Source: Herbaspirillum sp. SJZ107
Lineage (GTDB): Bacteria > Pseudomonadota > Gammaproteobacteria > Burkholderiales > Burkholderiaceae_D
Direction: 5' to 3'
DNA length: 64,000 nucleotides
Assembly (NCBI RefSeq): GCF_006715485.1
Contig: NZ_VFNH01000002.1
Span: 806,001-870,000 of the forward strand
Made by a program: the position numbers and the translations under genes. Of this stretch, positions 34,754 through 43,326 are shown piece after piece (position 1 is the stretch's first letter; the number at the start of each line of letters is the position of its first letter). The notes beneath the pieces are model-generated. The model saw nothing but the letters and a program-made list of their open reading frames with translations. It was not told where the DNA came from and did no database searches.

Positions 34754-34836
34754 AGGATGACCTGAAGGGAACATCCTATTATCAAGTCACGGCCTTCCCG
34801 ATTGCAAGGGCAGGCAGGAAGACCATGCTTTCATGA

Positions 34837-35361
34837 TTAGTTCTGGTAGCGGTCCGGCTCGACCGAGACGCGCAGGCGGATGCGGTTGCCCGGATCGCGC
34901 GGCATCACGGTGGTGTAGCTGTGGCCGCGGTAGTCGTAGGTCACCTCGTAGCCGTTGGTGCGCTGCTCGATGGCGTCGACGGTACGGCACTGGCGCACGG
35001 CCTGTTCCTGGGTTTGCGGCGCGTAGTTGCGGCCGTCGTTGTCGACGCGGTCGCCGACCATGGCGCCGGCGATCGCACCGGCGGCTGCCGCGGCGACTTT
35101 ACCGTTGCCGCTGCCGACCTGGCTACCCAGCAGGGCGCCGGCGATACCGCCGACCACCGAGCCGCCCTGGCTGCGCTGCGGCTGCACCTGGCTCTGCACG
35201 TAGTCGGTGCGGCATTCCTGGCGCGGGGTACGGACTTGCTCGACACGCGGCTGCACGCGCGTGACGCGGCCGAAATCTTCGAAATCGCCGGACTGGGCCT
35301 GGGCCAGCGGCAGGGCGCACACGCCCACGGCAGAGAGAATCAGTTTGGCTTTGAAGTTCAT
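34837..35361 (-). CDS. Glycine-zipper 2TM-domain envelope protein (17-kDa-antigen-like)
   Basis: 174 aa with signal peptide ending AQA. The middle (GGSVVGGIAGALLGSQVGSGNGKVAAAAAGAIAGAMVGDRV) is a glycine-zipper double hairpin as in Rickettsia 17-kDa antigens and YcfJ; there is no lipobox. The C-terminal ~60 residues (RQCRTVDAIEQRTNGYEVTY) form the usual YcfJ-like domain. Likely inserted in or attached to the outer membrane. GAGGTAAATA precedes the ATG. Confidence 0.85.
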   Translation of the reverse strand: MNFKAKLILSAVGVCALPLAQAQSGDFEDFGRVTRVQPRVEQVRTPRQECRTDYVQSQVQPQRSQGGSVVGGIAGALLGSQVGSGNGKVAAAAAGAIAGAMVGDRVDNDGRNYAPQTQEQAVRQCRTVDAIEQRTNGYEVTYDYRGHSYTTVMPRDPGNRIRLRVSVEPDRYQN

Positions 35362-35763
35362 TATTTACCTCGTCTAATGACGCTTGGGTACTGCGCTTGG
35401 AGTTCGATTGTCTGTAAAAGGGGACTGCCCACAACTGAATGGTAGCGCCACTGGGGCCCTCTAGTTGATCCGCGTGGCAACAAAATGTAACAGCAGGTAT
35501 GCACTTGCGAGCAAGAGCTGCCTGATAGGAATGTGTGTAAATGCACCATCAATCGGTGTAAAAACCGCCCTTTTTTCACAAATTGGGGCATGCTCAGCCA
35601 TATTCGGGTTGATTCAGTTAATACAAAACGTTACCCTTACGTGACTTAGGGTTTTATTGGCGCGTGGAAACGAGACCAGGAGAAAGCGAACAAGCCCGAC
35701 GCTTCCACAGGAAACCACGCGCGCTTGCAGCAGCAGGGCCGGGCTGGGTGACTTGAGGAAAAA
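35362..35763. other. 402-bp divergent intergenic region
   Basis: Lies between the divergently read glycine-zipper and barstar genes. It is AT-richer than the surrounding genes and must hold both promoters. A notable element is ACCCT...AGGGT around 35633-35652 (TTACCCT then TTAGGGT), related to TTACCC motifs before other genes here. No gene, RNA or terminator was identified. Confidence 0.5.
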
Positions 35764-36213
35764 ATGAGTTTGTTGATGAGAGTACCGCCGAATCTTGTGC
35801 AGTCCATCCGTGCTTTCCGCATTCCGGAGCTGCAAAAGGAGGCGCTACGCCTGGGCCATCACTTCCTCTACGCCTTGTGTTCGAATGCCCTGACCAAGCA
35901 GCAAGTCTGTGCCCGCATCGGCGAGCAATTCTACCTGTCCAAACCGTGCAGCAAGAATTTCGATGCGCTGCGCAACTGCATGACCGAAATTATCTCGGAA
36001 GCCGGACCGCAGCCGGGTTTTATCGCCGTGCTCGATCAATTGCCGAATTCGCAAAAGTTCGACAAGGAGGCGCGCGAGTCGCTGCTCGACGTGTTCCGCG
36101 ACGCCGCCGAATTCTGGGCCGAAAAGAAAGTGCCGTTCCGGGTGTTTTACTCGTTCGAGGAGCCGCAGTCGCTGCAGTCAGTAGGTTGGGTAGGGGCAAG
36201 ACCGTTTGAGTAA
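35764..36213 (+). CDS. Barstar-family RNase-inhibitor homologue (orphan)
   Basis: 149 aa with GAGGAAAAA in front of the ATG. The C-terminal ~100 residues match barstar: a helix-loop segment SKPCSKNFDALRNCMTEII (equivalent to the YGRNLDALWDCLT segment) and a final beta-strand and helix (EFWAEKKVPFRVFYSF). The first ~45 residues are an added helical extension. Barstars inhibit barnase-like RNases or serve as toxin immunity proteins. No barnase/RNase gene is adjacent, so the partner is missing or distant. Confidence 0.8.
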   Translation: MSLLMRVPPNLVQSIRAFRIPELQKEALRLGHHFLYALCSNALTKQQVCARIGEQFYLSKPCSKNFDALRNCMTEIISEAGPQPGFIAVLDQLPNSQKFDKEARESLLDVFRDAAEFWAEKKVPFRVFYSFEEPQSLQSVGWVGARPFE

Positions 36214-36241
36214 GAAGGGCAGCAGGTTACAATGCCCGCTT

Positions 36242-36856
36242 ATGAAAAATATCGTGATCCTTATTTCTGGTCGTGGCAGCAACATGGAAGCCATCGTGCG
36301 GGCTCTCGAAGCCGAACGCTGGCCGGCGCGTATCGCTGCCGTGATCAGCAATAAGCCTGACGCCAAGGGGCTTGCGTTTGCGCAGGCGCACGGTATTCCG
36401 ACGGCAGTCGTGCCCAGCAAGGAATTCGCGTCGCGCGAGGCCTTCGATGCGGTCCTGCAAACAACCATCGACGGCTACGGGGCCGACCTGGTGGTGCTGG
36501 CCGGCTTCATGCGCATCCTGACCGCGCCCTTCGTCGAGCATTACGCCGGGCGCATGCTGAACATCCACCCGTCGCTGCTGCCGCTGTTCCCGGGCTTGCA
36601 TACGCACCGCCAGGCACTCGAGGCGGGCGTGCTCGAGCATGGCGCCACCGTGCACTTCGTTACCGCCGAACTGGATCACGGTCCGGCCGTGTTGCAGGCG
36701 CGCATCAATGTATTGCCGGGCGATACGGAAACCAGCCTGGCCGAGCGCCTGCTGGAACAGGAACATCTCATCTATCCACAAGCGGTGCGCCTGTTTGTCG
36801 AAGACAGGCTCAACATCGTAGACGGCGAAGTACGCATCGCCGAGACCATCAGTTAA
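36242..36856 (+). CDS. purN: Phosphoribosylglycinamide formyltransferase
   Basis: 204 aa cytosolic enzyme of de novo purine synthesis, transferring formyl from 10-formyl-THF to GAR. The GAR/THF signature is complete: ISGRGSNMEAI near the start, VLAGFMRIL, MLNIHPSLLPLFPGLHTHRQA (catalytic Asn-His) and VTAELDHGPAVLQA with the conserved Asp. No clear ribosome site is visible before ATG 36242. The rsmB-like gene follows 24 nt later, so they are likely one transcript. Confidence 0.95.
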   Translation: MKNIVILISGRGSNMEAIVRALEAERWPARIAAVISNKPDAKGLAFAQAHGIPTAVVPSKEFASREAFDAVLQTTIDGYGADLVVLAGFMRILTAPFVEHYAGRMLNIHPSLLPLFPGLHTHRQALEAGVLEHGATVHFVTAELDHGPAVLQARINVLPGDTETSLAERLLEQEHLIYPQAVRLFVEDRLNIVDGEVRIAETIS

Positions 36857-36880
36857 TTCAAGAATCATTCAAGGAACACC

Positions 36881-38188
36881 ATGAGATTGCCCCCCGCGAT
36901 ACTCGGCAATGCGGAAGAGGTATTGCGCGAGATCCTGCGCTTTACCGCGCCGGCCGACGTCACCCTGTCGCGCTACTTCAAAGACCATCCCCGCCTGGGC
37001 GGCCGCGAGCGCGGCGCCATCGCCGAGTGCGTGTACGCCGTGCTGCGCAACAAGACCTTCTACACCGATTTCACCGGCGGCGGCCGCGGCGCGACCATGC
37101 GCCGCCTGGTCCTGCTCGGCATGGCGGAAACCGTCGGCATCGATGCCCTGGGCGGCCTGTCGGACGACGAGACCGCGCTGCTGGAACGCATCAAGGAAAT
37201 CGACCGTTCGCTGTTGCCGGCGCGCCAGCGTGCCAACCTGCCTGATTGGCTCTACGACAAGTTCGTGGCCCAGTACGGCGAGGAAGAAACCCTGGCACTG
37301 GCGAATGTGCTGAACACCCCGGCCCCGCTCGACCTGCGTGTGAACACCCTCAAGGCTGACCGCGAGAAAGTGGTCGCCGAACTGGCGACGGCGCCGATCG
37401 CTGCCGAACCGACCCCGTATTCGCCGACCGGCCTGCGCATTTTCAAGAAACCGGCACTGCAGAACCTGCCGCTGTTCAAGGAAGGCGCGATCGAAGTCCA
37501 GGACGAGGGCAGCCAGGTGCTGGCCCAGCTGCTGGGCGCGCGCCGTGGCGAGATGGTGGTCGACTTCTGCGCCGGCGCCGGCGGCAAGACCCTGGCCATC
37601 GGCGCCATCATGCGCAACACCGGCCGCCTGTATGCCTTCGACGTGTCGGAAAAGCGCCTGGCCAAGCTGAAGCCGCGCGTGGCCCGCAGCGGCCTGTCGA
37701 ACGTGCATCCGGTGGTGATCGCGCATGAGCGCGATGCAAAAGTAAAGCGTCTGGCCGGCAAGATCGACCGCGTACTGGTCGACGCGCCATGCTCGGGCAT
37801 GGGCACGCTGCGCCGCAATCCTGACGTCAAGTGGCGCCAGCAGGCGGACGGCGTCGGCGAGATGACCGAGAAGCAGAGCGCGATCCTGGACAGTGCGGCG
37901 CGCCTGGTGAAATTCGGCGGCCGCCTGGTGTATGCCACCTGCAGCCTGCTGAACGAGGAAAACGACGCCATCGTCGACGCCTTCCTGGCCGCGCATTCGG
38001 AGTTCGAGCTGGTACCGATGCACAAGGTGCTGGCGGAACAGCGCATTGCGCTCGAGATGGGCGACTATCTGAAAATGCTGCCGCACAAGCACGGCACCGA
38101 CGGCTTCTTTGCCGCCGTGCTGGAGCGCAAGGCTGGGGCCAAGCCGGCCAAGCCTGCCGACGTGGCCGAGGACGAGGCAGCGGAGTAA
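36881..38188 (+). CDS. rsmB: RsmB/NOP-family rRNA (cytosine-C5) methyltransferase
   Basis: 435 aa. An N-terminal NusB-like helical region (about 1-130) precedes a SAM-dependent m5C RNA methyltransferase domain with VVDFCAGAGGKTLAIG (SAM), DAPCSGMGTLRRNPDVKW (Cys that releases the product) and YATCSLLNEEN (catalytic Cys). The last ~20 residues are Ala/Lys/Glu-rich. Whether it is the 16S C967 enzyme or a paralogue cannot be told without comparison to the genome; the symbol is tentative. Adjacent to purN. Confidence 0.82.
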   Translation: MRLPPAILGNAEEVLREILRFTAPADVTLSRYFKDHPRLGGRERGAIAECVYAVLRNKTFYTDFTGGGRGATMRRLVLLGMAETVGIDALGGLSDDETALLERIKEIDRSLLPARQRANLPDWLYDKFVAQYGEEETLALANVLNTPAPLDLRVNTLKADREKVVAELATAPIAAEPTPYSPTGLRIFKKPALQNLPLFKEGAIEVQDEGSQVLAQLLGARRGEMVVDFCAGAGGKTLAIGAIMRNTGRLYAFDVSEKRLAKLKPRVARSGLSNVHPVVIAHERDAKVKRLAGKIDRVLVDAPCSGMGTLRRNPDVKWRQQADGVGEMTEKQSAILDSAARLVKFGGRLVYATCSLLNEENDAIVDAFLAAHSEFELVPMHKVLAEQRIALEMGDYLKMLPHKHGTDGFFAAVLERKAGAKPAKPADVAEDEAAE

Positions 38189-38191
38189 TCC

Positions 38192-39550
38192 TTGCAACCG
38201 ATGCCACTGTCCAGCCTGATCGACGACCTCTTCGATGACCTGAGCCGCCCCGGCATGCCGTGGCAGATCGGGTCGATCGCGGCGTGCATGCTGGTCGGCT
38301 GGCTGGTGGCGCGCCTGGTGCGGGCATGGTCGAGCCGGCGGCCCGGCCACGAAGGCAGCCTGCATACCGGCGTGGCCAGTTTTACCCACGTGATGGCGCC
38401 GCTGCTGGTGGTCGGCCTGCTGAGCCTGGCGCAATTCCTGCTGGCGAAGTACCGCTTCCATACCAATATCGTCAAGGTGGCGATCCCGATCTTCTGGTCG
38501 CTCGGGGTGATCCGCCTGGTGTTCTACCTGCTGCGGCGCGTGTTCGCCCGCCGCGGGCCGCTGGACGAATCCTTCGTCACGCTGGAAAAGATCGTCGCCC
38601 TGGTCGTGTGGGTGGCGGTGGTGCTGTACATCACCGGCATGTGGCCGGACATCTTCGATTTCCTCGACAGCTATACGCTGAAATACGGACCCAAGAAATC
38701 GAGCCAGGTGTCGCTGGCCGACCTGTTGCAGGGCATCGTGACGGTGGCGGTGCTGCTGATGCTGGCGCTGTGGGCGGGCACCTCGCTGGAAGAGCGGCTG
38801 ATGGGCATGACGGCACTGCACAGCTCGCTGCGGGCGGCGCTGGCGCGGGTCAGCCGCGCGGTGCTGATCGTCGGCGCCGTGCTGCTGAGCCTGAACCTGG
38901 TCGGTATCGACCTGACCGTGTTGTCGGTCTTCGGCGGCGCGCTCGGCGTCGGTCTCGGCCTCGGCATGCAGCGCATTGCCAGCAATTATGTGTCTGGATT
39001 CATCATCCTGCTCGAGCGCAGCCTGTCGATCGGCGACATGATCTCGGTGACCAATTTCACCGGTAAAGTTACGCAGATCAACACCCGCTACACGGTGCTG
39101 CAGGGCCTGGACGGCGTCGAAACCGTGGTGCCGAACGAAATGTTGATCTCCGGCACGGTGCAGAACCAGTCGCTCAGCAACCGCCGCGTGCGTGCCTCGA
39201 CCAAGATCACGGTGGCCTACGGTTCCGACCTCGACGTCGTCATGCCCTTGCTGATCGCGCAGGCGGTGGGCACGCCGCGCGTGCTGGAAGAGCCGGCGCC
39301 GGGCTGTTCGCTGTCGCGCTTCGGTCCGGAGGGCTACGAACTCGACCTCGGCTTCTGGATCGCCGATCCGGAAAACGGGCAGGGCGGCGTAGTGTCCGAA
39401 ATTAACAAGAAAATCTATGCGCTGGTGCAATCCGGCGACATCAAACTTGCTTATCCATCGGTTGATACTCGCCTGCTCGACTCCCATATAGCATCGATTG
39501 TGGCGCGGATCACGCAACCTGGCGCCGATTCAGGGCCTGTATCGAATTGA
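38192..39550 (+). CDS. MscS-family mechanosensitive channel
   Basis: 452 aa if started at the TTG at 38192, which has GGAG six bases upstream; an ATG at 38201 would give 449 aa. About six membrane helices are followed by the pore helix (VFGGALGVGLGLGMQRIASN) and the cytoplasmic beta domain (SIGDMISVTNFTGKVTQINTRYTVL...VVPNEMLI), both diagnostic of MscS. Releases osmolytes on hypo-osmotic shock. Begins 4 nt after the rsmB-like stop. Confidence 0.88.
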   Translation: MQPMPLSSLIDDLFDDLSRPGMPWQIGSIAACMLVGWLVARLVRAWSSRRPGHEGSLHTGVASFTHVMAPLLVVGLLSLAQFLLAKYRFHTNIVKVAIPIFWSLGVIRLVFYLLRRVFARRGPLDESFVTLEKIVALVVWVAVVLYITGMWPDIFDFLDSYTLKYGPKKSSQVSLADLLQGIVTVAVLLMLALWAGTSLEERLMGMTALHSSLRAALARVSRAVLIVGAVLLSLNLVGIDLTVLSVFGGALGVGLGLGMQRIASNYVSGFIILLERSLSIGDMISVTNFTGKVTQINTRYTVLQGLDGVETVVPNEMLISGTVQNQSLSNRRVRASTKITVAYGSDLDVVMPLLIAQAVGTPRVLEEPAPGCSLSRFGPEGYELDLGFWIADPENGQGGVVSEINKKIYALVQSGDIKLAYPSVDTRLLDSHIASIVARITQPGADSGPVSN

Positions 39551-39689
39551 TTGCGCAGTGCCGTTCCGTGCGTCATTAGATGCGCGTAAAATGCGGGGTG
39601 CGTCAACACACCCATCCCGTGACCTCTATCCCATCGATCGTTCCATAGAAAGAACGGCATCTGTCTAAGCCATCCATTTTGGAGCATTA

Positions 39690-40901
39690 ATGAATTTTCT
39701 GAGTAACATCTTCCACGCTGTCCTGTCCTTCCTGGACGGCGGTCTCGTTGACCTCTCGGCGTGGCAGATGGTTGGATACACCCTGGTCGTGACCCATATC
39801 ACGATCGCCGGCGTCACCATTTACCTGCACCGCCACCAGGCGCACCGGGCGCTCGAACTGCATCCGATCATCAGCCATTTCTTCCGCTTCTGGCTGTGGC
39901 TGACCACGGGCCAGGTCACCAAGGAATGGGCTGCGGTGCACCGCAAGCACCACGCCAAGTGCGAAACCGTCGACGATCCGCACAGCCCGCAGACGCGCGG
40001 CATCAAGAAGGTGCTGCTGGAAGGTGCTGAACTCTACCGCGCCGAAACCAAGAACCAGGAAACCCTGGACAAGTACGGCCATGGCTGCCCGAACGACTGG
40101 ATCGAGAACAATCTGTACACCAAGTACAGCTGGCTCGGTGTGTCGGCGCTGCTGCCGATTAACATCATGCTGTTCGGCGTGGCCGGCATGTCGATCTGGG
40201 CCGTGCAGATGCTGTGGATCCCGATCACCGCGGCCGGCATCATCAACGGCCTGGGCCACTACACCGGCTACCGCAACTACGATTGCAACGACGCCGCCTG
40301 CAACCTGATGCCATGGGGCATCCTCATCGGTGGCGAAGAGCTGCACAACAACCACCACACCTTTGCGACCTCGGCCAAGCTGTCGAGCAAGTGGTACGAA
40401 TTCGACATCGGCTGGATGTACATCCGCACCATGGAAATCATGGGCCTGGCCAAGGTCAAGAAAACCATCCCGAAGCCGCGCATGGCCAAGGACAAGACCG
40501 TTGCCGACTTCGACACCCTGCAAGCCGTGATCGCCAACCGCTACGACGTGATGGCCAAGTATGCCAAGTCGGTCAAGGCCGCGTTCAGCGAAGAAGTCGA
40601 GCACCTGAAGCACAAGGCCGAACTGGAGGCGCGCTTCCTGAAGAGCAGCCGCAAGCTGCTGCAGCGCGAGCCGACCAAGCTCGATTCGCCGCAGCAGGCA
40701 CAGCTGGTCGAGCTGTTCCAGCACAGCAAGGCGCTGGAAACCATGCACCAGATGCGCGTGGAACTGGGCGCGATCTGGGAGCGTTCGCATTCGACCCGCG
40801 ACCAGCTGCTGCAACAGCTGCAGGACTGGTGCACGCGCGCCGAAGCGTCGGGCATCAAGGCACTGCAAGAGTTTTCGATGCGCCTGCGCAGCTACGCATG
40901 A
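39690..40901 (+). CDS. Delta-9-type membrane fatty acid desaturase
   Basis: 403 aa, four membrane helices. The three His boxes of the di-iron site are HRHQAHR (about residue 47), HRKHHAK (about 85) and HNNHHT (about 215). It converts saturated acyl chains to cis-unsaturated ones at the inner membrane. About 130 residues after the last box are a charged, helical C-terminal extension of coiled-coil character (AFSEEVEHLKHKAELEA...), longer than in typical desaturases. A terminator follows at 40922. Confidence 0.92.
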   Translation: MNFLSNIFHAVLSFLDGGLVDLSAWQMVGYTLVVTHITIAGVTIYLHRHQAHRALELHPIISHFFRFWLWLTTGQVTKEWAAVHRKHHAKCETVDDPHSPQTRGIKKVLLEGAELYRAETKNQETLDKYGHGCPNDWIENNLYTKYSWLGVSALLPINIMLFGVAGMSIWAVQMLWIPITAAGIINGLGHYTGYRNYDCNDAACNLMPWGILIGGEELHNNHHTFATSAKLSSKWYEFDIGWMYIRTMEIMGLAKVKKTIPKPRMAKDKTVADFDTLQAVIANRYDVMAKYAKSVKAAFSEEVEHLKHKAELEARFLKSSRKLLQREPTKLDSPQQAQLVELFQHSKALETMHQMRVELGAIWERSHSTRDQLLQQLQDWCTRAEASGIKALQEFSMRLRSYA

Positions 40902-40921
40902 GCCTTTTGGCATGCTGAAAC

Positions 40922-40950
40922 AACGCTCCCGCCCGGGAGCGTTTTTTTTT
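40922..40950 (+). terminator. Rho-independent terminator of the desaturase gene
   Basis: Perfect 10-bp stem AACGCTCCCG / CGGGAGCGTT with a short loop and nine T in total at its 3' side. Confidence 0.93.
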
Positions 40951-41060
40951 GCGGAACGCTTGCCAGGATAAGTTTTGGAACGTGGGCAAAAGCACTAGTG
41001 GAACACCAAGCGCGCGCGTATATTGGACCGCTCACGAAGCCCACTCCCTCACAAGTCGAC

Positions 41061-41288
41061 ATGAACGAGCGTCAACGACGTTCCGATGCCGTGACCGCGA
41101 ATGCGGTCGCGCGCGGGGTGAACATCCAGGCCGTACGCGGCACCCAGCTGGCGCACCACTACATGCGTTCCAAAGGCGTGTCCGAGGCGGTGATCGCGCG
41201 TGTCCTGGCCGAACCCGCCCTGCGCCGCCCGCCAAGCAGCGAACAAGCCATTTCCGAAGCCATCACGCCGTCGCCGCCGCAAGGGTAG
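41061..41288 (+). CDS. Small uncharacterised protein (75 aa)
   Basis: Starts MNERQRRSDAVTANAVARG. Helical, basic in its first half, no membrane span. The middle (AHHYMRSKGVSEAVIARVLAEP) resembles the small helical proteins conserved beside housekeeping genes in this family, but no name is known. No strong ribosome site, so the start is uncertain (an ATG-equivalent at 40998 would add 21 residues). Confidence 0.55.
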   Translation: MNERQRRSDAVTANAVARGVNIQAVRGTQLAHHYMRSKGVSEAVIARVLAEPALRRPPSSEQAISEAITPSPPQG

Positions 41289-41303
41289 CGCCGGCGGCAG
41301 GAC

Positions 41304-42398
41304 TCAGCGGCAAGCTGCAGGGCGTGGCCAGCCGCAAGCGATCAGGGCGCCGACGTCCGGATTGTCGAGATACCCCATGTGCGCCGCCACCGGATTTTCA
41401 ATCAGGCCCAGCCAGGTGCGTGCATTCGACACCAGCACGTCGGCCACTGCCACGTCGGGCGCCGCGTAACGCGCCGGCAGCAGGCGGTAGGACAGCAGGT
41501 CGTTCGGATCCGTAAAGGCCACCACGGCCAGGCGCTGCAGGCGGCCGGCACGCTGGCTGGGCTGGCGGCGGCGCAGTTCCAGGAAGCGCTGCAGGGCGTC
41601 CTGGGCCGGCATGGCGTTCGCCACCAGCGCCTGTTCGGCCAGGCCGAGGATGGGCAGCTGGTTGCCCGCCATATAGATCAGGCCGAGGCGGCGTGCGGCC
41701 AGCTGGCCCAGCGCCTGGGTGCGCGGCAGGTTCGATTCGAGCATGCTGGACAGGGCGTCGAACAGCATCTTGCTGCCCAGGCTTTCCGCCACCACGACCA
41801 AGGTGCCGTCCGGGTCCGGATTGGCGGCGACGATCCGTGAAACAGTCTCGACCATCGCATTGCGGATCGCCGCATGGCTGGCGCCCTGGTAGATCACGGC
41901 GTCGGCCAGGCAATCGTCGAGCAGCCTGTCCTTCACCATGCCGTTGAGCACGGCGCGCACCGGCTTGCACACCTGGCCGGTGGCGCAGTCGGTCGGTTCG
42001 GCCGTGTGGTCGTAGTCGAGCTGGCGCTTCAGCGGCACCGTCAGCGGCGACCACAGCAGCGCATGGAAACGCACCGTGCCGCCGGCGAGCTGTTGCGTGC
42101 GCTCGACCAGCTGGATGCCGCCGCTGTCCGCGCCCGGCGAGCGTGTGGCGGCCGGCGCATGCGCGCCGACCGCGCCGGCGATGCGGTCGATACTGCGCTC
42201 GGCCCAGCCGGCATTCTGGGTACACATGCCATGCACCAGGATCAGGTCGACCGGGCGCGTGCCATTCGCGGCGGCGATGCCGGCGACGCCGGGGAAGGGC
42301 GTGCTGTCGCGCACGACGACGGGCGGGCGGTAGGGGGTGGAGCAGCCGGCCAACAGCAAAAGTGTTGCCAGCAGTCGAAGCAGGTGCGGGATCGTCAT
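41304..42398 (-). CDS. Putative alpha/beta-hydrolase lipoprotein
   Basis: 364 aa; signal peptide with lipobox LLAGC (Cys about 19), so lipid-anchored. VHGMCTQNAGW near 55 is an oxyanion-hole-type HG motif, and VVVAESLGSKMLFDAL near 198 has a Ser in a nucleophile-elbow-like AESLG context. Downstream His and Asp candidates exist but are not assigned. The substrate is unknown. It converges with the 75-aa gene. Confidence 0.7.
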   Translation of the reverse strand: MTIPHLLRLLATLLLLAGCSTPYRPPVVVRDSTPFPGVAGIAAANGTRPVDLILVHGMCTQNAGWAERSIDRIAGAVGAHAPAATRSPGADSGGIQLVERTQQLAGGTVRFHALLWSPLTVPLKRQLDYDHTAEPTDCATGQVCKPVRAVLNGMVKDRLLDDCLADAVIYQGASHAAIRNAMVETVSRIVAANPDPDGTLVVVAESLGSKMLFDALSSMLESNLPRTQALGQLAARRLGLIYMAGNQLPILGLAEQALVANAMPAQDALQRFLELRRRQPSQRAGRLQRLAVVAFTDPNDLLSYRLLPARYAAPDVAVADVLVSNARTWLGLIENPVAAHMGYLDNPDVGALIACGWPRPAACR

Positions 42399-42522
42399 CG
42401 CTCATCTCCAGGTCGGCGGACCTACGACTATAGGCGTGCGGCCGGGCGGCAAAGAGCGGGATGTGGAGGCAGGCTGATCCGTGTCAACGCATCGGATGGA
42501 ACTTGGAAACAAATTCCAGAAA

Positions 42523-42550
42523 TAAAAAAAGCCGCCCGGACGGACGGCTT
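42523..42550 (-). terminator. Rho-independent terminator of rpmB-rpmG
   Basis: On the minus strand, AAGCCGTCCG pairs with CGGGCGGCTT (one G-U) followed by seven T, 24 nt after the rpmG stop. Confidence 0.9.
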
Positions 42551-42573
42551 TCTTTCACTACGAAAGCACCAGA

Positions 42574-42741
42574 TTACTTGATCTTGGTTTCTTTGTAGAT
42601 CACGTGCTTGCGAGCCTTCGGGTCGAATTTGGTGATTTCCATCTTCGCCGGCATGGTGCGCTTGTTCTTGGTCGTGGTGTAGAAGTGACCAGTACCTGCG
42701 GTCGATTCCAGTTTGATCTTGTCGCGGCCAGTTTTTGCCAT
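42574..42741 (-). CDS. rpmG: 50S ribosomal protein L33
   Basis: 55 aa, the normal length. Sequence [20 protein letters not shown]...[24 protein letters not shown] is unmistakable L33. It lacks the CxxC pairs, so this is the zinc-free (C-minus) form. It follows rpmB with a 13-bp gap, the classical pair. Confidence 0.97.
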   Translation of the reverse strand: MAKTGRDKIKLESTAGTGHFYTTTKNKRTMPAKMEITKFDPKARKHVIYKETKIK

Positions 42742-42754
42742 GATAGCTCCCTAA

Positions 42755-42991
42755 TTAGATTTTTTCGCCGCGGGCGCGCATGTCGGTCAGGACAGCGTCG
42801 ATGCCGAGCTTGTCGATGACGCGCAGGCCAGCGTTCGAAATACGCAGGGAGACCCAGCGGTTTTCGGATTCTACGAAGATGCGGCGGTTCTGCAGGTTCG
42901 GCAGAAAACGACGCTTGGTTTTGTTGTTGGCGTGGGAGACGTTGTTGCCAACCATCGGGCCCTTGCCAGTAACTTGGCAAACACGTGCCAT
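42755..42991 (-). CDS. rpmB: 50S ribosomal protein L28
   Basis: 78 aa starting [20 protein letters not shown] with AAGGAG nine bases before the ATG. Contains [20 protein letters not shown] and ends DMRARGEKI. Normal length; first gene of the rpmB-rpmG operon. Upstream on the other strand lies the KaiC-like cassette. Confidence 0.98.
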   Translation of the reverse strand: MARVCQVTGKGPMVGNNVSHANNKTKRRFLPNLQNRRIFVESENRWVSLRISNAGLRVIDKLGIDAVLTDMRARGEKI

Positions 42992-43326
42992 AGCGCACTC
43001 CTTGAGTAAACTTCCACAATCGGAAAAACGAGAGTATAGCTTGAAAACCGTCGCGTAATCAACAACTTGCGCAAAACAATTGTGTCTTAAATTATTTGGA
43101 AGATTTAACAATCGTAAAATTCATCAAATACAGACTGCCAAGTCCCTGTTTTGCCAGCGATATCTTCGGCAATTGCGCGATTCTTGTCATACGCTACGGA
43201 TATAATATGAGGCTGTGACCAGCAGGCAAAGATCTCCCGTCCCGCCGACCTAGCACTCAGGCTTTGCTGCGTCGGATCTGCCGCAAGCACTCGCCTTGCG
43301 CCCATTTGACGATTACCCGCAGCGAC
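42992..43326. other. 335-bp divergent intergenic region between rpmB and the kaiC-like gene
   Basis: Holds the rpmB promoter and a TATAAT hexamer at 43201-43206, 120 bp before the kaiC-like ATG, in an AT-rich stretch; no convincing -35 is placed 17 bp before it. The 120-nt leader after it is GC-rich and contains no recognised element. No gene seen. Confidence 0.45.

Noticed and set aside
36869..39517. 882-codon minus-strand frame opposite rsmB and the mscS gene
   Set aside because: Antisense to two well-recognised genes; Arg/His/Gln-rich shadow composition.
40949..41515. 188-codon plus-strand frame overlapping the 75-aa gene
   Set aside because: It runs across the convergent hydrolase gene and has no recognisable features; the shorter frame with MNERQRR is more protein-like.
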